Source: JAGOTP01 sp964582475 (lineage in GTDB: Bacteria; Patescibacteriota; Patescibacteriia; 2-12-FULL-60-25). Taken from it: DNA of 64,000 bases. Made by a program: the position numbers and the translations under genes. Under the pieces are notes generated by a model. That model worked only from the letters and a program-made list of their open reading frames with translations. It did not search any database and was not told where the DNA came from. The DNA lies in contig CAZOQS010000002.1 of assembly GCA_964582475.1 (NCBI GenBank), positions 62,001 through 126,000 of the forward strand, in the 5' to 3' direction. Below are positions 32,390-40,602 of the stretch, piece by piece. Position 1 is the first letter of the stretch. The number at the start of each line of letters is the position of its first letter.

Positions 32390-34870
32390 CTAGTTTCCGT
32401 AGAAGGCGCTGAAAGCATAGTGCGTCATGTGATAGACGCTCGCTTTGTGCCCGTAGACGGTTTCAAACGACACGATTTGTTTACCGTCGACCCGTTTTCC
32501 GTAACACGCATTACATCGACGCTGATTGTACCCAGGAGCGGATGGTTCGACGGGGGCTGTTTCCATCGGACATTTATTTTCGACGTAGGCCGGGCATGCC
32601 ATGCGGGGAAGTTCCCACTGCGTACGGATTAACTCGTAGCGGCGACGGCTGAGCTGGGTTGGCTGACCGCTGACAGACGCCATTCCCATCCCATCCGACA
32701 AACTCTTGAAGTCAGGATTGAAGAGGAGCGCGACGCCGGGAGGAGTGACAAAGTTTCCTGGACGGAAGTTCCCATCGCTCATGCAACCATCGTATGCAAC
32801 GACCCCGATGACACGCTTGCCTCCCAGCGTTGGGACAAGGGCTTGCCTTAAGACAGGGTCGTCAGGTCCTTGGCAGGTGGCGGCGCTGTGTCCGCCGATA
32901 ACCACGTCTTCGATATCGCTTTCTTGGAAGCCAGGAACATTCGCGGTAATCGCGCGAACGGTCTCTGTGTAGAAGCCTGCGAGATTAAACCGATTCATAT
33001 AGGAACGGCCGTTTCCATTTACGTAGTAGGGGGCCGCGACAATCACGTTCTTCGAGCCAGCGACTTGGTTCATGGCACGGTTAACGGAGGCGATCCAGCT
33101 GCTGCTATCGGCAGCTGCTTGCGCGGCGAGAACACCATGGCTATTTAACCCATGAATGAAGATGTAGAGGTGAACACGTGGGCGCGTCGTGGCGCGGAAC
33201 GCGGTGCTAAAGCGCTGTGGGAAAAAGAGCTGTGAAGGGCTCGTACGGTCCCAACCAGCATCCCCACTCGGAGGTTGATAGAAGAAGCCGACACGTGTTA
33301 CTTCTCCGGTCGTTGCGCGCTGCGTGACATCGCCCGCATTTGAAACCGAGCCTCCACCGACGCCATTTCCGTTTCCACCATCGCTGGCCGTGTTACAGGG
33401 CCGAATAGTTGCTCCGTTTGGGATGATGGCCGTCAAACTCACGGAATGTCGATCGGGATGCGCTTCTTGCATCCCACTGCGAATTTCGTCTGCAGAAATA
33501 AACATCCCACCGGCACGACCACCCCCACCGACGTCCCAGATCTTAAACCAGCGGCCGTCTTGAGAAACTCCATGAATGACCATGAAGTGAGCTCCTCCGC
33601 GGTGGTCCGGATCCGACATGTTTCGGAACTTCAGTTTGCAGTGATGACAGTAAAAAACGAGAGGAGTACCTGAACGGATAAGCTGCGCGGCACGGGCAGG
33701 GTCGCGGAACGACTCCTTACGGAATCCATCTATTGCCATAAAACCATCGCCTGTCGTTACGGCAGAGCCTCCTCGACCCGCATTTCCGCGTTCGACCGCC
33801 CGTCTGGCTGCATCAATCGGATCGTACAAATGGGTTCCAACGCGGGCTTGTAAGCTGCTTAAAATACGCTGACCGCGAGGATGCTGGTTGAGGGGAACGA
33901 GTTCGTTTCCGTTCCACATCTTCACATTCTGAGCGAGCGCTGCATCGCCAGGATTGCTGACCTGTACGCCATAGTAGGCCATGATTTCGGCAAAAGCTGT
34001 GATCCCACAGCCGCCATTTTTGATGGTTTGCGTACAGCCGTTCACGATGGGCTGGTTAAAACCCGTTCCATCGCGTCCATCGCCTTTGCAGGGATTGTTG
34101 GACTCGTTTTGAGTGAGGTTTGGTCCGTAGCTCAAGTTGCCCCACGGAGCACTGCCTTGATAGTAACGTCCACGGAGCGGCAGGGTCTGAAACGCCACCC
34201 CTTCGATCGTCTCACTCCTTCCACTGCTTCCCGCTCCGCCTCCACAGGTGGAGGCTTCACCGGAGACGTTTTCAAACCCGTTATGGGCGGGATTGCCGGT
34301 GAAGGCATCTGTCTGGATTGGGACTTCGGCTTGAATGTACTGGACGCGAATCGGATTCATTTCGACCAGCTTCGGATTGATCGTCTTCAAGATCAAAAAA
34401 CTGGTCAGAAGGACCACTAGGCCGATGAACGCATCTTGAATGATCGTTTTTCCATCAGAGACACCCGGAGCAGAAGCGGAGAGCATGTAGCGAAACCCTC
34501 CGTACACAATCATGATGGCTGCCAAAATCGCCCCTAATCCAACGGATAGGCGATAAATACCGGAGATGTATTGGGCGAGATAGGGGATGGAAACCTCTCC
34601 ACCCTCTTGTGTCGCGGGCGTAAAGCGAACTCCCGGGATTGGGACCGCGGGGTTTGGAGGGATGGGGGTAAACGGACGTTGCTCGGCCGCCTGTGGTCCG
34701 CTCGGGATCGCCTCGTCTGCCGGGCTTTGTACGGTTGTTGTTGGCGGAGTGGTCGGAGGTGTCGCGGGTGGATTAGCAAGAGCGACTCCCGGAGTGACGA
34801 GACTCCCTATGATAAGCACCAATGCAAGAAGGGAGGCGGCTTTTGAAAAAAAAGGAAGAGAACGCTGCAT
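32390..34870 (-). CDS. VirB2-like pilin module fused to C39-like peptidase and alpha/beta hydrolase domains
   Basis: An 826-residue exported protein in four parts. Residues 1-32 are a signal peptide. Residues 95-170 carry two transmembrane helices with IMIVYGGFRYMLSAS and IGLVVLLTSFLILKTINP, the pattern of TrbC/VirB2-like pilins of CPR bacteria. Residues about 225-485 resemble a C39/papain-like peptidase: C288 in NGGCGITAFAEIM, H428 in GGAHFMVIHGVS and D446 in KIWDVGGG. After a Gly/Asn linker (about 497-515), residues 520-826 form an alpha/beta hydrolase-like domain with YIFIHGLNSHG and IGGHSAATCQGPDD (S662). At least a dozen cysteines lie in the extracytoplasmic part. The gene starts 3 bases after a DsbA-like gene. 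Domain calls are from motifs; no substrate is known. Confidence 0.75.
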   Translation of the reverse strand: MQRSLPFFSKAASLLALVLIIGSLVTPGVALANPPATPPTTPPTTTVQSPADEAIPSGPQAAEQRPFTPIPPNPAVPIPGVRFTPATQEGGEVSIPYLAQYISGIYRLSVGLGAILAAIMIVYGGFRYMLSASAPGVSDGKTIIQDAFIGLVVLLTSFLILKTINPKLVEMNPIRVQYIQAEVPIQTDAFTGNPAHNGFENVSGEASTCGGGAGSSGRSETIEGVAFQTLPLRGRYYQGSAPWGNLSYGPNLTQNESNNPCKGDGRDGTGFNQPIVNGCTQTIKNGGCGITAFAEIMAYYGVQVSNPGDAALAQNVKMWNGNELVPLNQHPRGQRILSSLQARVGTHLYDPIDAARRAVERGNAGRGGSAVTTGDGFMAIDGFRKESFRDPARAAQLIRSGTPLVFYCHHCKLKFRNMSDPDHRGGAHFMVIHGVSQDGRWFKIWDVGGGGRAGGMFISADEIRSGMQEAHPDRHSVSLTAIIPNGATIRPCNTASDGGNGNGVGGGSVSNAGDVTQRATTGEVTRVGFFYQPPSGDAGWDRTSPSQLFFPQRFSTAFRATTRPRVHLYIFIHGLNSHGVLAAQAAADSSSWIASVNRAMNQVAGSKNVIVAAPYYVNGNGRSYMNRFNLAGFYTETVRAITANVPGFQESDIEDVVIGGHSAATCQGPDDPVLRQALVPTLGGKRVIGVVAYDGCMSDGNFRPGNFVTPPGVALLFNPDFKSLSDGMGMASVSGQPTQLSRRRYELIRTQWELPRMACPAYVENKCPMETAPVEPSAPGYNQRRCNACYGKRVDGKQIVSFETVYGHKASVYHMTHYAFSAFYGN

Positions 34871-34873
34871 AGA

Positions 34874-35572
34874 TTAGCGAGTCGCAGCGCGTGCGTTTAC
34901 AAGTTGTCCGATGATATCGGCGAGTTCCTGAGCTTCTACGAAACCGCTAATGACCTGATTTCCAACAAACAGGGTTGGGGTGTTTGTGATTCCGGAGGAG
35001 CGAGCCAATGCGATCTCTGCTCTCAACGCATTCGCGTGCTTGTTGCTATCTACACAAGCCTCAAAGGTACCCATTTCAAGCCCAGCGGATTGGGCAGCGC
35101 TTGAAACGCCCTTTCGATTCAGCTTCGCGGTTGCAAACAACGCGTCATGCATTTCCCAGAACTTCCCTTGATCTTGCGCGCAGCGAGCCGCAAGTGAGGG
35201 GAGAAGACCGTCCGCTTGGTCTGCGTTCAGTGGAAGATCGCGCCAGACGAGTCGGGCTTGTGTCGGGAAGGCCTGCATCGCTTGGCGAATTTCCGGCTCG
35301 ATCAAACGACAGTATAAGCAATTATAATCAGCAAATTGCACAACGACCAACGAAGCGGTGCTTGTGCTTCCACGCGAAGGGTCAAATGAGCGGATGGGAG
35401 GAAGCTTGATCTCATTTGGAAGGCCCGCTTCGAGACGAGCGATTTCTGCTTCGGCCGTTCTTGGATCGAGGAAACTCCCATACTCTATCAGACGACTCCA
35501 GATAAACAGTCCAATGAGGAGGATAAAAAATCCCCCTAAGGCGATCAGAGAACGAAGGTGCGAACGATTCAT
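34874..35572 (-). CDS. membrane-anchored DsbA-like thiol oxidoreductase
   Basis: A 232-residue protein: an N-terminal membrane anchor (about 10-27), then a thioredoxin-fold DsbA domain with the active site FADYNCLYC (CxxC = CLYC), the inserted helical region (GKFWEMHDALFA) and the cis-proline loop TNTPTLFVGNQ. It would form or isomerise disulfides outside the cytoplasmic membrane. It sits directly upstream of the cysteine-rich fusion protein (3-base gap) and 20 bases after the disordered membrane protein, so its likely client is the fusion protein. Confidence 0.9.
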   Translation of the reverse strand: MNRSHLRSLIALGGFFILLIGLFIWSRLIEYGSFLDPRTAEAEIARLEAGLPNEIKLPPIRSFDPSRGSTSTASLVVVQFADYNCLYCRLIEPEIRQAMQAFPTQARLVWRDLPLNADQADGLLPSLAARCAQDQGKFWEMHDALFATAKLNRKGVSSAAQSAGLEMGTFEACVDSNKHANALRAEIALARSSGITNTPTLFVGNQVISGFVEAQELADIIGQLVNARAATR

Positions 35573-35592
35573 GGGAGAAGTATATCAGATAA

Positions 35593-36684
35593 TTAGAACA
35601 TGAGCTGAGTCACTAATTCCCCAATGATAGGCCCTAAGTACGATGCCCCTAAGACAATGCCGGCGACAACGAGAATGATCGCTGCAACCATTCCAATCAC
35701 CGGCAGGAGATAGATGGTCGCAACCAGGTTGACGGTCGCCGCAATGATGACGTCAATCATGTCTAGATACTTTGTTCCGGGATTTTCCGCACGCTCTTTA
35801 GGTGAGCGATATCCAAAATACAAGATACGGGAGTTGATGTACCGATTCGCGGCCGTAATATTTGCTTTGGGAGCGGCCCAGACGAGTCCAAGTCCTGAGC
35901 CTGCGCTAAGGAGGGTTGTGATCCTTCCGCCGAGCTCCTCTACCTGTTTTTTTGAAACACCGACTTTATGGAGTGCGTCATTTCCTAATTTTTCAGCATC
36001 ATCAGAAAGGGCAATCTCTTTTTTTCTTCTCTCATTCGCATCCTGTATTCTGGCTAGTTCCTGTTGTTGTTTCAGTAATAGAGCTGTACGTTTTGCTAGT
36101 TGAGCGGTACTCGCTTTCGGTCTATTTGGGTTTTGACCCGGTTCTTGCGAGTTCTGCTCTTCAGCGGAATCTGAATTCTGTGTTCCTGAAGCGTCAGACG
36201 AGTTGAATTGTTTTCCTCGTTGAGCGGCGAGGGCTTGCTCCTCGCGAAACCGCTCATTTTTTTGTTTGTAATCATCAGCTGGCCCATCGGCGTCTTCTGG
36301 TGCCTCGTCATACATGGATCCGCTTGGAAGCCGTTGGTTCATGTTCGCCGCATCTAGTACAGAGGGCTGATAGGATTCATTTTGCTCGCCTGATTGCTGT
36401 TCGTCTTGTTGAGCGTCAGCCTGCTGGTTGCGCGCAAGATCTCCCACCATTCTCGCTTGACGAGCTGCTTTTGTTGGTTCAGTTCGGCTCGAAGAAAAGG
36501 TGATTTGGTTATTCGTTGGGAGGCCTTGATCTGAATAGCCGCCTCGGGGAGTTGTTGGTGCAGGGGGAGGCGTGGAGCTTCCTGACGTTGAACGCCCACC
36601 CGACGGCCGCGGAGGAGGTGTATCCGGAAAACGCCGCCCCATGGAGGACGGTGATTTCGGGCTACCGGAGGAGACAGAGGGCAT
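35593..36684 (-). CDS. membrane protein with long disordered Gln/Pro/Ser-rich N-terminus
   Basis: A 363-residue protein. About 200 residues of low-complexity, Pro-, Ser- and Gln-rich sequence precede a coiled-coil-like charged stretch (LLKQQQELARIQDANERRKK) and, at about 305-360, a hydrophobic segment probably forming two helices (INVIIAA-like start, then PVIGMVAAIILVVAGIVLG). I do not recognise the family. It heads the group with the DsbA-like and VirB2-like fusion genes, so a structural role in an envelope complex is a reasonable guess. The ATG at 36684 lies just past the clpC terminator hairpin; the frame itself extends six bases further. Confidence 0.6.
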   Translation of the reverse strand: MPSVSSGSPKSPSSMGRRFPDTPPPRPSGGRSTSGSSTPPPAPTTPRGGYSDQGLPTNNQITFSSSRTEPTKAARQARMVGDLARNQQADAQQDEQQSGEQNESYQPSVLDAANMNQRLPSGSMYDEAPEDADGPADDYKQKNERFREEQALAAQRGKQFNSSDASGTQNSDSAEEQNSQEPGQNPNRPKASTAQLAKRTALLLKQQQELARIQDANERRKKEIALSDDAEKLGNDALHKVGVSKKQVEELGGRITTLLSAGSGLGLVWAAPKANITAANRYINSRILYFGYRSPKERAENPGTKYLDMIDVIIAATVNLVATIYLLPVIGMVAAIILVVAGIVLGASYLGPIIGELVTQLMF

Positions 36685-36686
36685 AC

Positions 36687-36711
36687 ACAAAAGAGCAAGC
36701 GCTGCTTGCTC
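36687..36711 (-). terminator. intrinsic terminator after clpC
   Basis: GAGCAAGC-AGC-GCTTGCTC followed by TTTTGTGT on the minus strand. The next gene starts within the T-rich tail, so a promoter (TACACT at 36717-36722, minus strand) may overlap this hairpin. Confidence 0.7.
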
Positions 36712-36744
36712 CTCAGTGTACTCGAAATGCGTGTTCGTGACGAG

Positions 36745-39096
36745 TTAGGCGTTCACGATGTGAGGCTTACCTTGTTTGACTTGGATTTTCCAATTTTTCT
36801 TCGAGGTGGTCTTGAGTAGTGCCGCGGCGATCAAGGGGAGAATGTCCTTCTCGACGACGCGTCGTGCGGAACGCCCACCTTCATCAGCACTCTTGGCTTG
36901 ATTCGTCAGCCAGGTAAAGACTTCCTGAGAGACGCGGTAGTTGATCTCGTGCGATTCCTTGGCGCGTTCGAGAATGATTTGGGTTTCACGTCGGACGAGG
37001 GATTCGATCGCATCCTTCGTGAGTGGGTTGAAGACAACTACGCGATCAAAACGATTCAGGAGTTCTGGACGGAAACGGTCTTTCAGCTGCTCTTGGACGC
37101 GGGCTTCGAACGAGTCAGCGCTGGCTGCATCCCCAAAGCCAAGCGAACCACGCTTCAGAAGATCTGCGCCCGCATTGCTCGTCACGACCACGTACGCATT
37201 CCGTAGCGAGACGCTCTTGCCCGTTCCATCGGTCAGTTGGCCTTCTTCCAAGATCTGAAGCAAGAGATGCTGGACATCTGGATGCGCTTTCTCAAACTCA
37301 TCGAGCAGAAGCACGCTGTTTGGACGCTTACGCAAAGTGTCCGTCAGACGGTTCTGTTCACGGTAGCCCACGTAGCCAGCAGGGGAGCCGAGGAGTTTGG
37401 AAACCGTGTGGGCTTCGGAGAACTCCGACATATCAAGCCGATGCAAGGCATCTTCTTTGCCGAAGAGCTCTTTTGCGAGAACACGGGCAAGTTCTGTTTT
37501 TCCAACGCCCGAAGGACCGACAAACAGGAAGCTCGCCTTTGGACGACGTGGATCGGACAGACCTAAACGGGCACGCTGGACGGCTTCAGATACGGCTTGT
37601 ACCGCTTTTTCTTGTCCCAAAACAGCTGTCTTCAGACGACCTTCTAGTCCACGCAGAGCTTCCCGTTCGGCTAACAAGATAGAGGTCAGCGGTACACGGG
37701 AGAGACGAGAGACGACAGACGCGATGTCTGACGCTTGGACGACGGTAGGTTGGACCTTCATCTTTGACTTGCCTTTGATCGGTTTCGTTTCTGTTCGACG
37801 GTTATTGACGTGGGCGGCAGCCTCATCCAGCAAGTCGATCGCCTTGTCTGGGAAAAAGCGATCGGTCAGGTAGCGTTCACCTAAGCGTACCGCAGCATCC
37901 AGGGCTTCGGCGTGGTAGCTGACATTGTGGTGTTTCTCGTAGCGACTCTTCAAGCCATTCAAAATCTGACGTGTGGCTTCCTTGGTTGGCTCAGGTACGT
38001 CTACGGGTTGGTAGCGACGTTCAAGCGCGGCATCTGGTTCGATGAATTTCTTATATTCATTCCAAGTCGTTGCACCGATACAGCGGACTTCGCCACGCGC
38101 CAGAGCAGGCTTCAGCATGTTCGCCGCATCCATCGAGCCGGAAGTGGACCCCGCACCTACGATTGTATGAATCTCATCAATGAAGAGAATCACACTTGGG
38201 TCTTCCTTCGCTTCGTCGATGAGTTGTTTCAAGCGCGCCTCAAACTCACCGCGGTACATCGTGCCAGCGATTAAGAGAGCGAGATCGATCGCGAACAGAC
38301 GCTTGCCTTTGAGGGCAGGCGGGACATCTCCTTTAGCTAAGAGCTTCGCGAGGCCTTCTGCGATCGCGGTTTTTCCGACACCAGGCTCGCCCAAGAGAAT
38401 TGGGTTGTTCTTGGTACGGCGACACAGGATTTCCGTCACGCGGCTAATCTCTTGTTCACGGCCAATGACCGGGTCGAGCAAATCGGCGTGCTTTGGATCG
38501 GAGAGTTCACGGGCGAAAATCTCGAGGGCTTTTGGTTTCTTTTCTTTGGCACGGTGGGTTGTTCCATCCGCTTCTTCGGGGGCGCCTTCTTCTTGGTCCT
38601 GTTCCTGGTCTAGACGCTTCGCGACGTCAGGGAAGCGGGAGGTCGACTTCAAGACATTGACCACCTGTCCACGGAGGACGATGGCGCTCACGTTCTGCGC
38701 ACGGAAAAAAGCGCTCAAGCTTTCGATCGGGAGATCGAGCAACGCAAAGAGGAGGTGTTCCGTTCCAATGTATTTATGCTCATGGAAATGGGCGGTGAGG
38801 ACGCTCTTCTCAAGAATATGCTTCACGTCCTGGGACAGGTCGAGCGCGATCGAACCGGCTTTGCCTGAGCCGGACGTCAGCTTGGTCCCGGTGAAATGCT
38901 GCTCGGCTTGTTCGCGTGAGACGCCGGCTTTGGTCAGGAGTTCGCCGCCGATACAGCCACGTTCTTGGAGCAAGCCAATCAATAGATCGCCCGCTTCGAG
39001 CGTTCCACGGCCTTGCTGTAACGCAAAGGAGAGGGACTTTTGCAGTACCTCCTTCAGGTGGTTGGTGAAACGGGTAATGAGTTCAGCTTGAAACAT
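36745..39096 (-). CDS. clpC: ClpC-type AAA+ unfoldase
   Basis: A 783-residue Clp/Hsp100 ATPase: an N-terminal double Clp repeat (about 1-150), first AAA+ module (GEPGVGKTAIAEGLA, VILFIDEIHTIVGAG), a short linker without the long ClpB middle coil, and a second AAA+ module (GPSGVGKTELARVLA, VLLLDEFEKAHPDV). SLGFGD lies where ClpP-partner unfoldases carry the IGF/LGF loop, so it should feed ClpP, which is not in the window. It is five bases downstream of htpX, as the third gene of lemA-htpX-clpC, and has its own downstream terminator. Confidence 0.92.
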   Translation of the reverse strand: MFQAELITRFTNHLKEVLQKSLSFALQQGRGTLEAGDLLIGLLQERGCIGGELLTKAGVSREQAEQHFTGTKLTSGSGKAGSIALDLSQDVKHILEKSVLTAHFHEHKYIGTEHLLFALLDLPIESLSAFFRAQNVSAIVLRGQVVNVLKSTSRFPDVAKRLDQEQDQEEGAPEEADGTTHRAKEKKPKALEIFARELSDPKHADLLDPVIGREQEISRVTEILCRRTKNNPILLGEPGVGKTAIAEGLAKLLAKGDVPPALKGKRLFAIDLALLIAGTMYRGEFEARLKQLIDEAKEDPSVILFIDEIHTIVGAGSTSGSMDAANMLKPALARGEVRCIGATTWNEYKKFIEPDAALERRYQPVDVPEPTKEATRQILNGLKSRYEKHHNVSYHAEALDAAVRLGERYLTDRFFPDKAIDLLDEAAAHVNNRRTETKPIKGKSKMKVQPTVVQASDIASVVSRLSRVPLTSILLAEREALRGLEGRLKTAVLGQEKAVQAVSEAVQRARLGLSDPRRPKASFLFVGPSGVGKTELARVLAKELFGKEDALHRLDMSEFSEAHTVSKLLGSPAGYVGYREQNRLTDTLRKRPNSVLLLDEFEKAHPDVQHLLLQILEEGQLTDGTGKSVSLRNAYVVVTSNAGADLLKRGSLGFGDAASADSFEARVQEQLKDRFRPELLNRFDRVVVFNPLTKDAIESLVRRETQIILERAKESHEINYRVSQEVFTWLTNQAKSADEGGRSARRVVEKDILPLIAAALLKTTSKKNWKIQVKQGKPHIVNA

Positions 39097-39101
39097 ACGG
39101 G

Positions 39102-40001
39102 TTAGGAAATCGTGCGCAGACGTTTAATGCGATCTTCAACCGGGGGGTGGGTGGAGAAGAGGCCGCTGATGCTGTGGCTAATCGAGTGAGAAGAGCCTTT
39201 CGGATCGGAGATCCAGAGGTGGGCGGTGGCGGTTGAGCTCCGGGCCACAGATGTGCCGGAGGCCTGGATCTTTTCTAGGGCACGAGCCAGGCCTTCTGGG
39301 TAGCGTGTCAGCAACGCGCCGCTGGCGTCAGCGAGGTATTCTCGTTGGCGGCTGATGGCGAGCTTGATCAGCTGGCCGATAATAGGGGACAGGATGATAA
39401 AGACGATCCCGGCGATCATCAGGATCTGGCCCAAATTGCCGCGATCTTCACGACTGCTTCGTCGACCAAAGAATGCGCCGCGGAACATCCAGTCTCCGAA
39501 GAGGCTGAGGACACCGACGAGCACAGCGGCGAGTAGCATCACTTTTGTGTCTTCATTTTTTACGTGGGAGAGCTCGTGAGCGATGACGCCTTCAAGCTCT
39601 TCGTTCTCAAGTGCTTGGACGAGACCCGTGGTCAGGGCGATCGACGCGTGTTTGGGGTCACGACCCGTCGCGAAGGCGTTGAGCGCGTTTTCCTGGATCA
39701 GGTAGATTCGAGGCAGGGGTTGACCAGAGGCGATCGAGAGATTCTCAACCAGGTTCCAAATATACGGATTCTCTTCCCGTGTTTTGATCTCAATAGCTCC
39801 CGTCGATGAAAGAACCAGCTTGTCGCCGAAGAACCAACTGAAGGCGGTGTACCCAAGCGATACAATGAGCGCGAGGAATAAACCGCCCATTCCGGAGCCG
39901 TTCACATAGCCATAGGCATAGCCTGCGCCTGCACAGACGCCGACGAACAAGGCGATGAGGAGCGCGCTCTTTCTTTGGTTGGAGGCAATTTGGTTATACA
40001 T
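39102..40001 (-). CDS. htpX: HtpX-type membrane metalloprotease
   Basis: A 299-residue M48B zinc protease: two N-terminal membrane helices (about 14-58), VIAHELSHVKNED (HExxH), two further helices and REYLADASGALLTRYP with the third zinc ligand. HtpX degrades damaged membrane proteins from the cytoplasmic face. It follows lemA by 24 bases, the common pairing, and precedes clpC by five. Confidence 0.95.
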   Translation of the reverse strand: MYNQIASNQRKSALLIALFVGVCAGAGYAYGYVNGSGMGGLFLALIVSLGYTAFSWFFGDKLVLSSTGAIEIKTREENPYIWNLVENLSIASGQPLPRIYLIQENALNAFATGRDPKHASIALTTGLVQALENEELEGVIAHELSHVKNEDTKVMLLAAVLVGVLSLFGDWMFRGAFFGRRSSREDRGNLGQILMIAGIVFIILSPIIGQLIKLAISRQREYLADASGALLTRYPEGLARALEKIQASGTSVARSSTATAHLWISDPKGSSHSISHSISGLFSTHPPVEDRIKRLRTIS

Positions 40002-40025
40002 CGAGCCTGAGAAGAAGAGAGGGAA

Positions 40026-40580
40026 TTAAAATTGGACGGTTGGATTGACGCGTTCGGTTTCGTTTTCGATCTCGAAGAAGCTACGGGCGGTGAAGCCTAA
40101 CTTGTTCGCGATCATGTTGGTTGGGAAGACCTGGAGTTTGGTGTTGAAGTCGCGGACCATGCCGTTGTAGAAGCGACGAGCGGCTTGGATCTTATTTTCT
40201 GTGTCGGAGAGTTCGTCCTGAAGCTTCAAGAAGTTCTCGTTAGCTTTGAGTTCTGGGTAGGCTTCACTCACGGCGAACAAGGTCTTCAAGGTACCGGTCA
40301 ACATGTTCTCAGCTTGCTCACGGTCGGCAGGTGTCTTGGCGCCCATAGCGGCACTGCGGGCGGCGGACACATTTTCGAAGACCTTCGATTCGTGCGCGGC
40401 GTAGCCCTTCACGGTATTGATCAGGTTAGGGATCAAATCGTAACGGCGTTTAAGCTGAACATCGATATCGGACCAGCCTTCTTCCACCTGGTTACGCAAA
40501 CGAATCAGACCGTTGTAGGCACTCATCACCCACAGACCAATAAGGACGATGGCACCGAGTAGAATCCAAAGGAGTATCAT
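40026..40580 (-). CDS. lemA: LemA family protein
   Basis: A 184-residue LemA protein: one N-terminal membrane helix (about 3-20), then YNGLIRLRNQVEEGWSDID, RRYDLIPNLINTVKGYA and ARRFYNGMVRDFNTKLQVFP, all family hallmarks. Its function is unsettled, but it is widely paired with htpX. It is the first gene of the lemA-htpX-clpC unit; its -10 (TATGAT) overlaps that of the divergent phosphohexomutase gene, nine bases before the ATG. Confidence 0.95.
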   Translation of the reverse strand: MILLWILLGAIVLIGLWVMSAYNGLIRLRNQVEEGWSDIDVQLKRRYDLIPNLINTVKGYAAHESKVFENVSAARSAAMGAKTPADREQAENMLTGTLKTLFAVSEAYPELKANENFLKLQDELSDTENKIQAARRFYNGMVRDFNTKLQVFPTNMIANKLGFTARSFFEIENETERVNPTVQF

Positions 40581-40585
40581 AGTAC

Positions 40586-40596
40586 TGTTATCATAC
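40586..40596. promoter_or_regulatory. overlapping divergent -10 boxes, lemA and phosphohexomutase
   Basis: TATCAT (plus, with an upstream TG, 40586-40594) and TATGAT (minus, 40591-40596 reversed) occupy the same bases in a 22-bp intergenic gap. Both start codons lie 8-9 bases from their -10, so both mRNAs would be nearly leaderless and the two promoters mutually exclusive. Confidence 0.6.
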
Positions 40597-40602
40597 CTAT
40601 AT

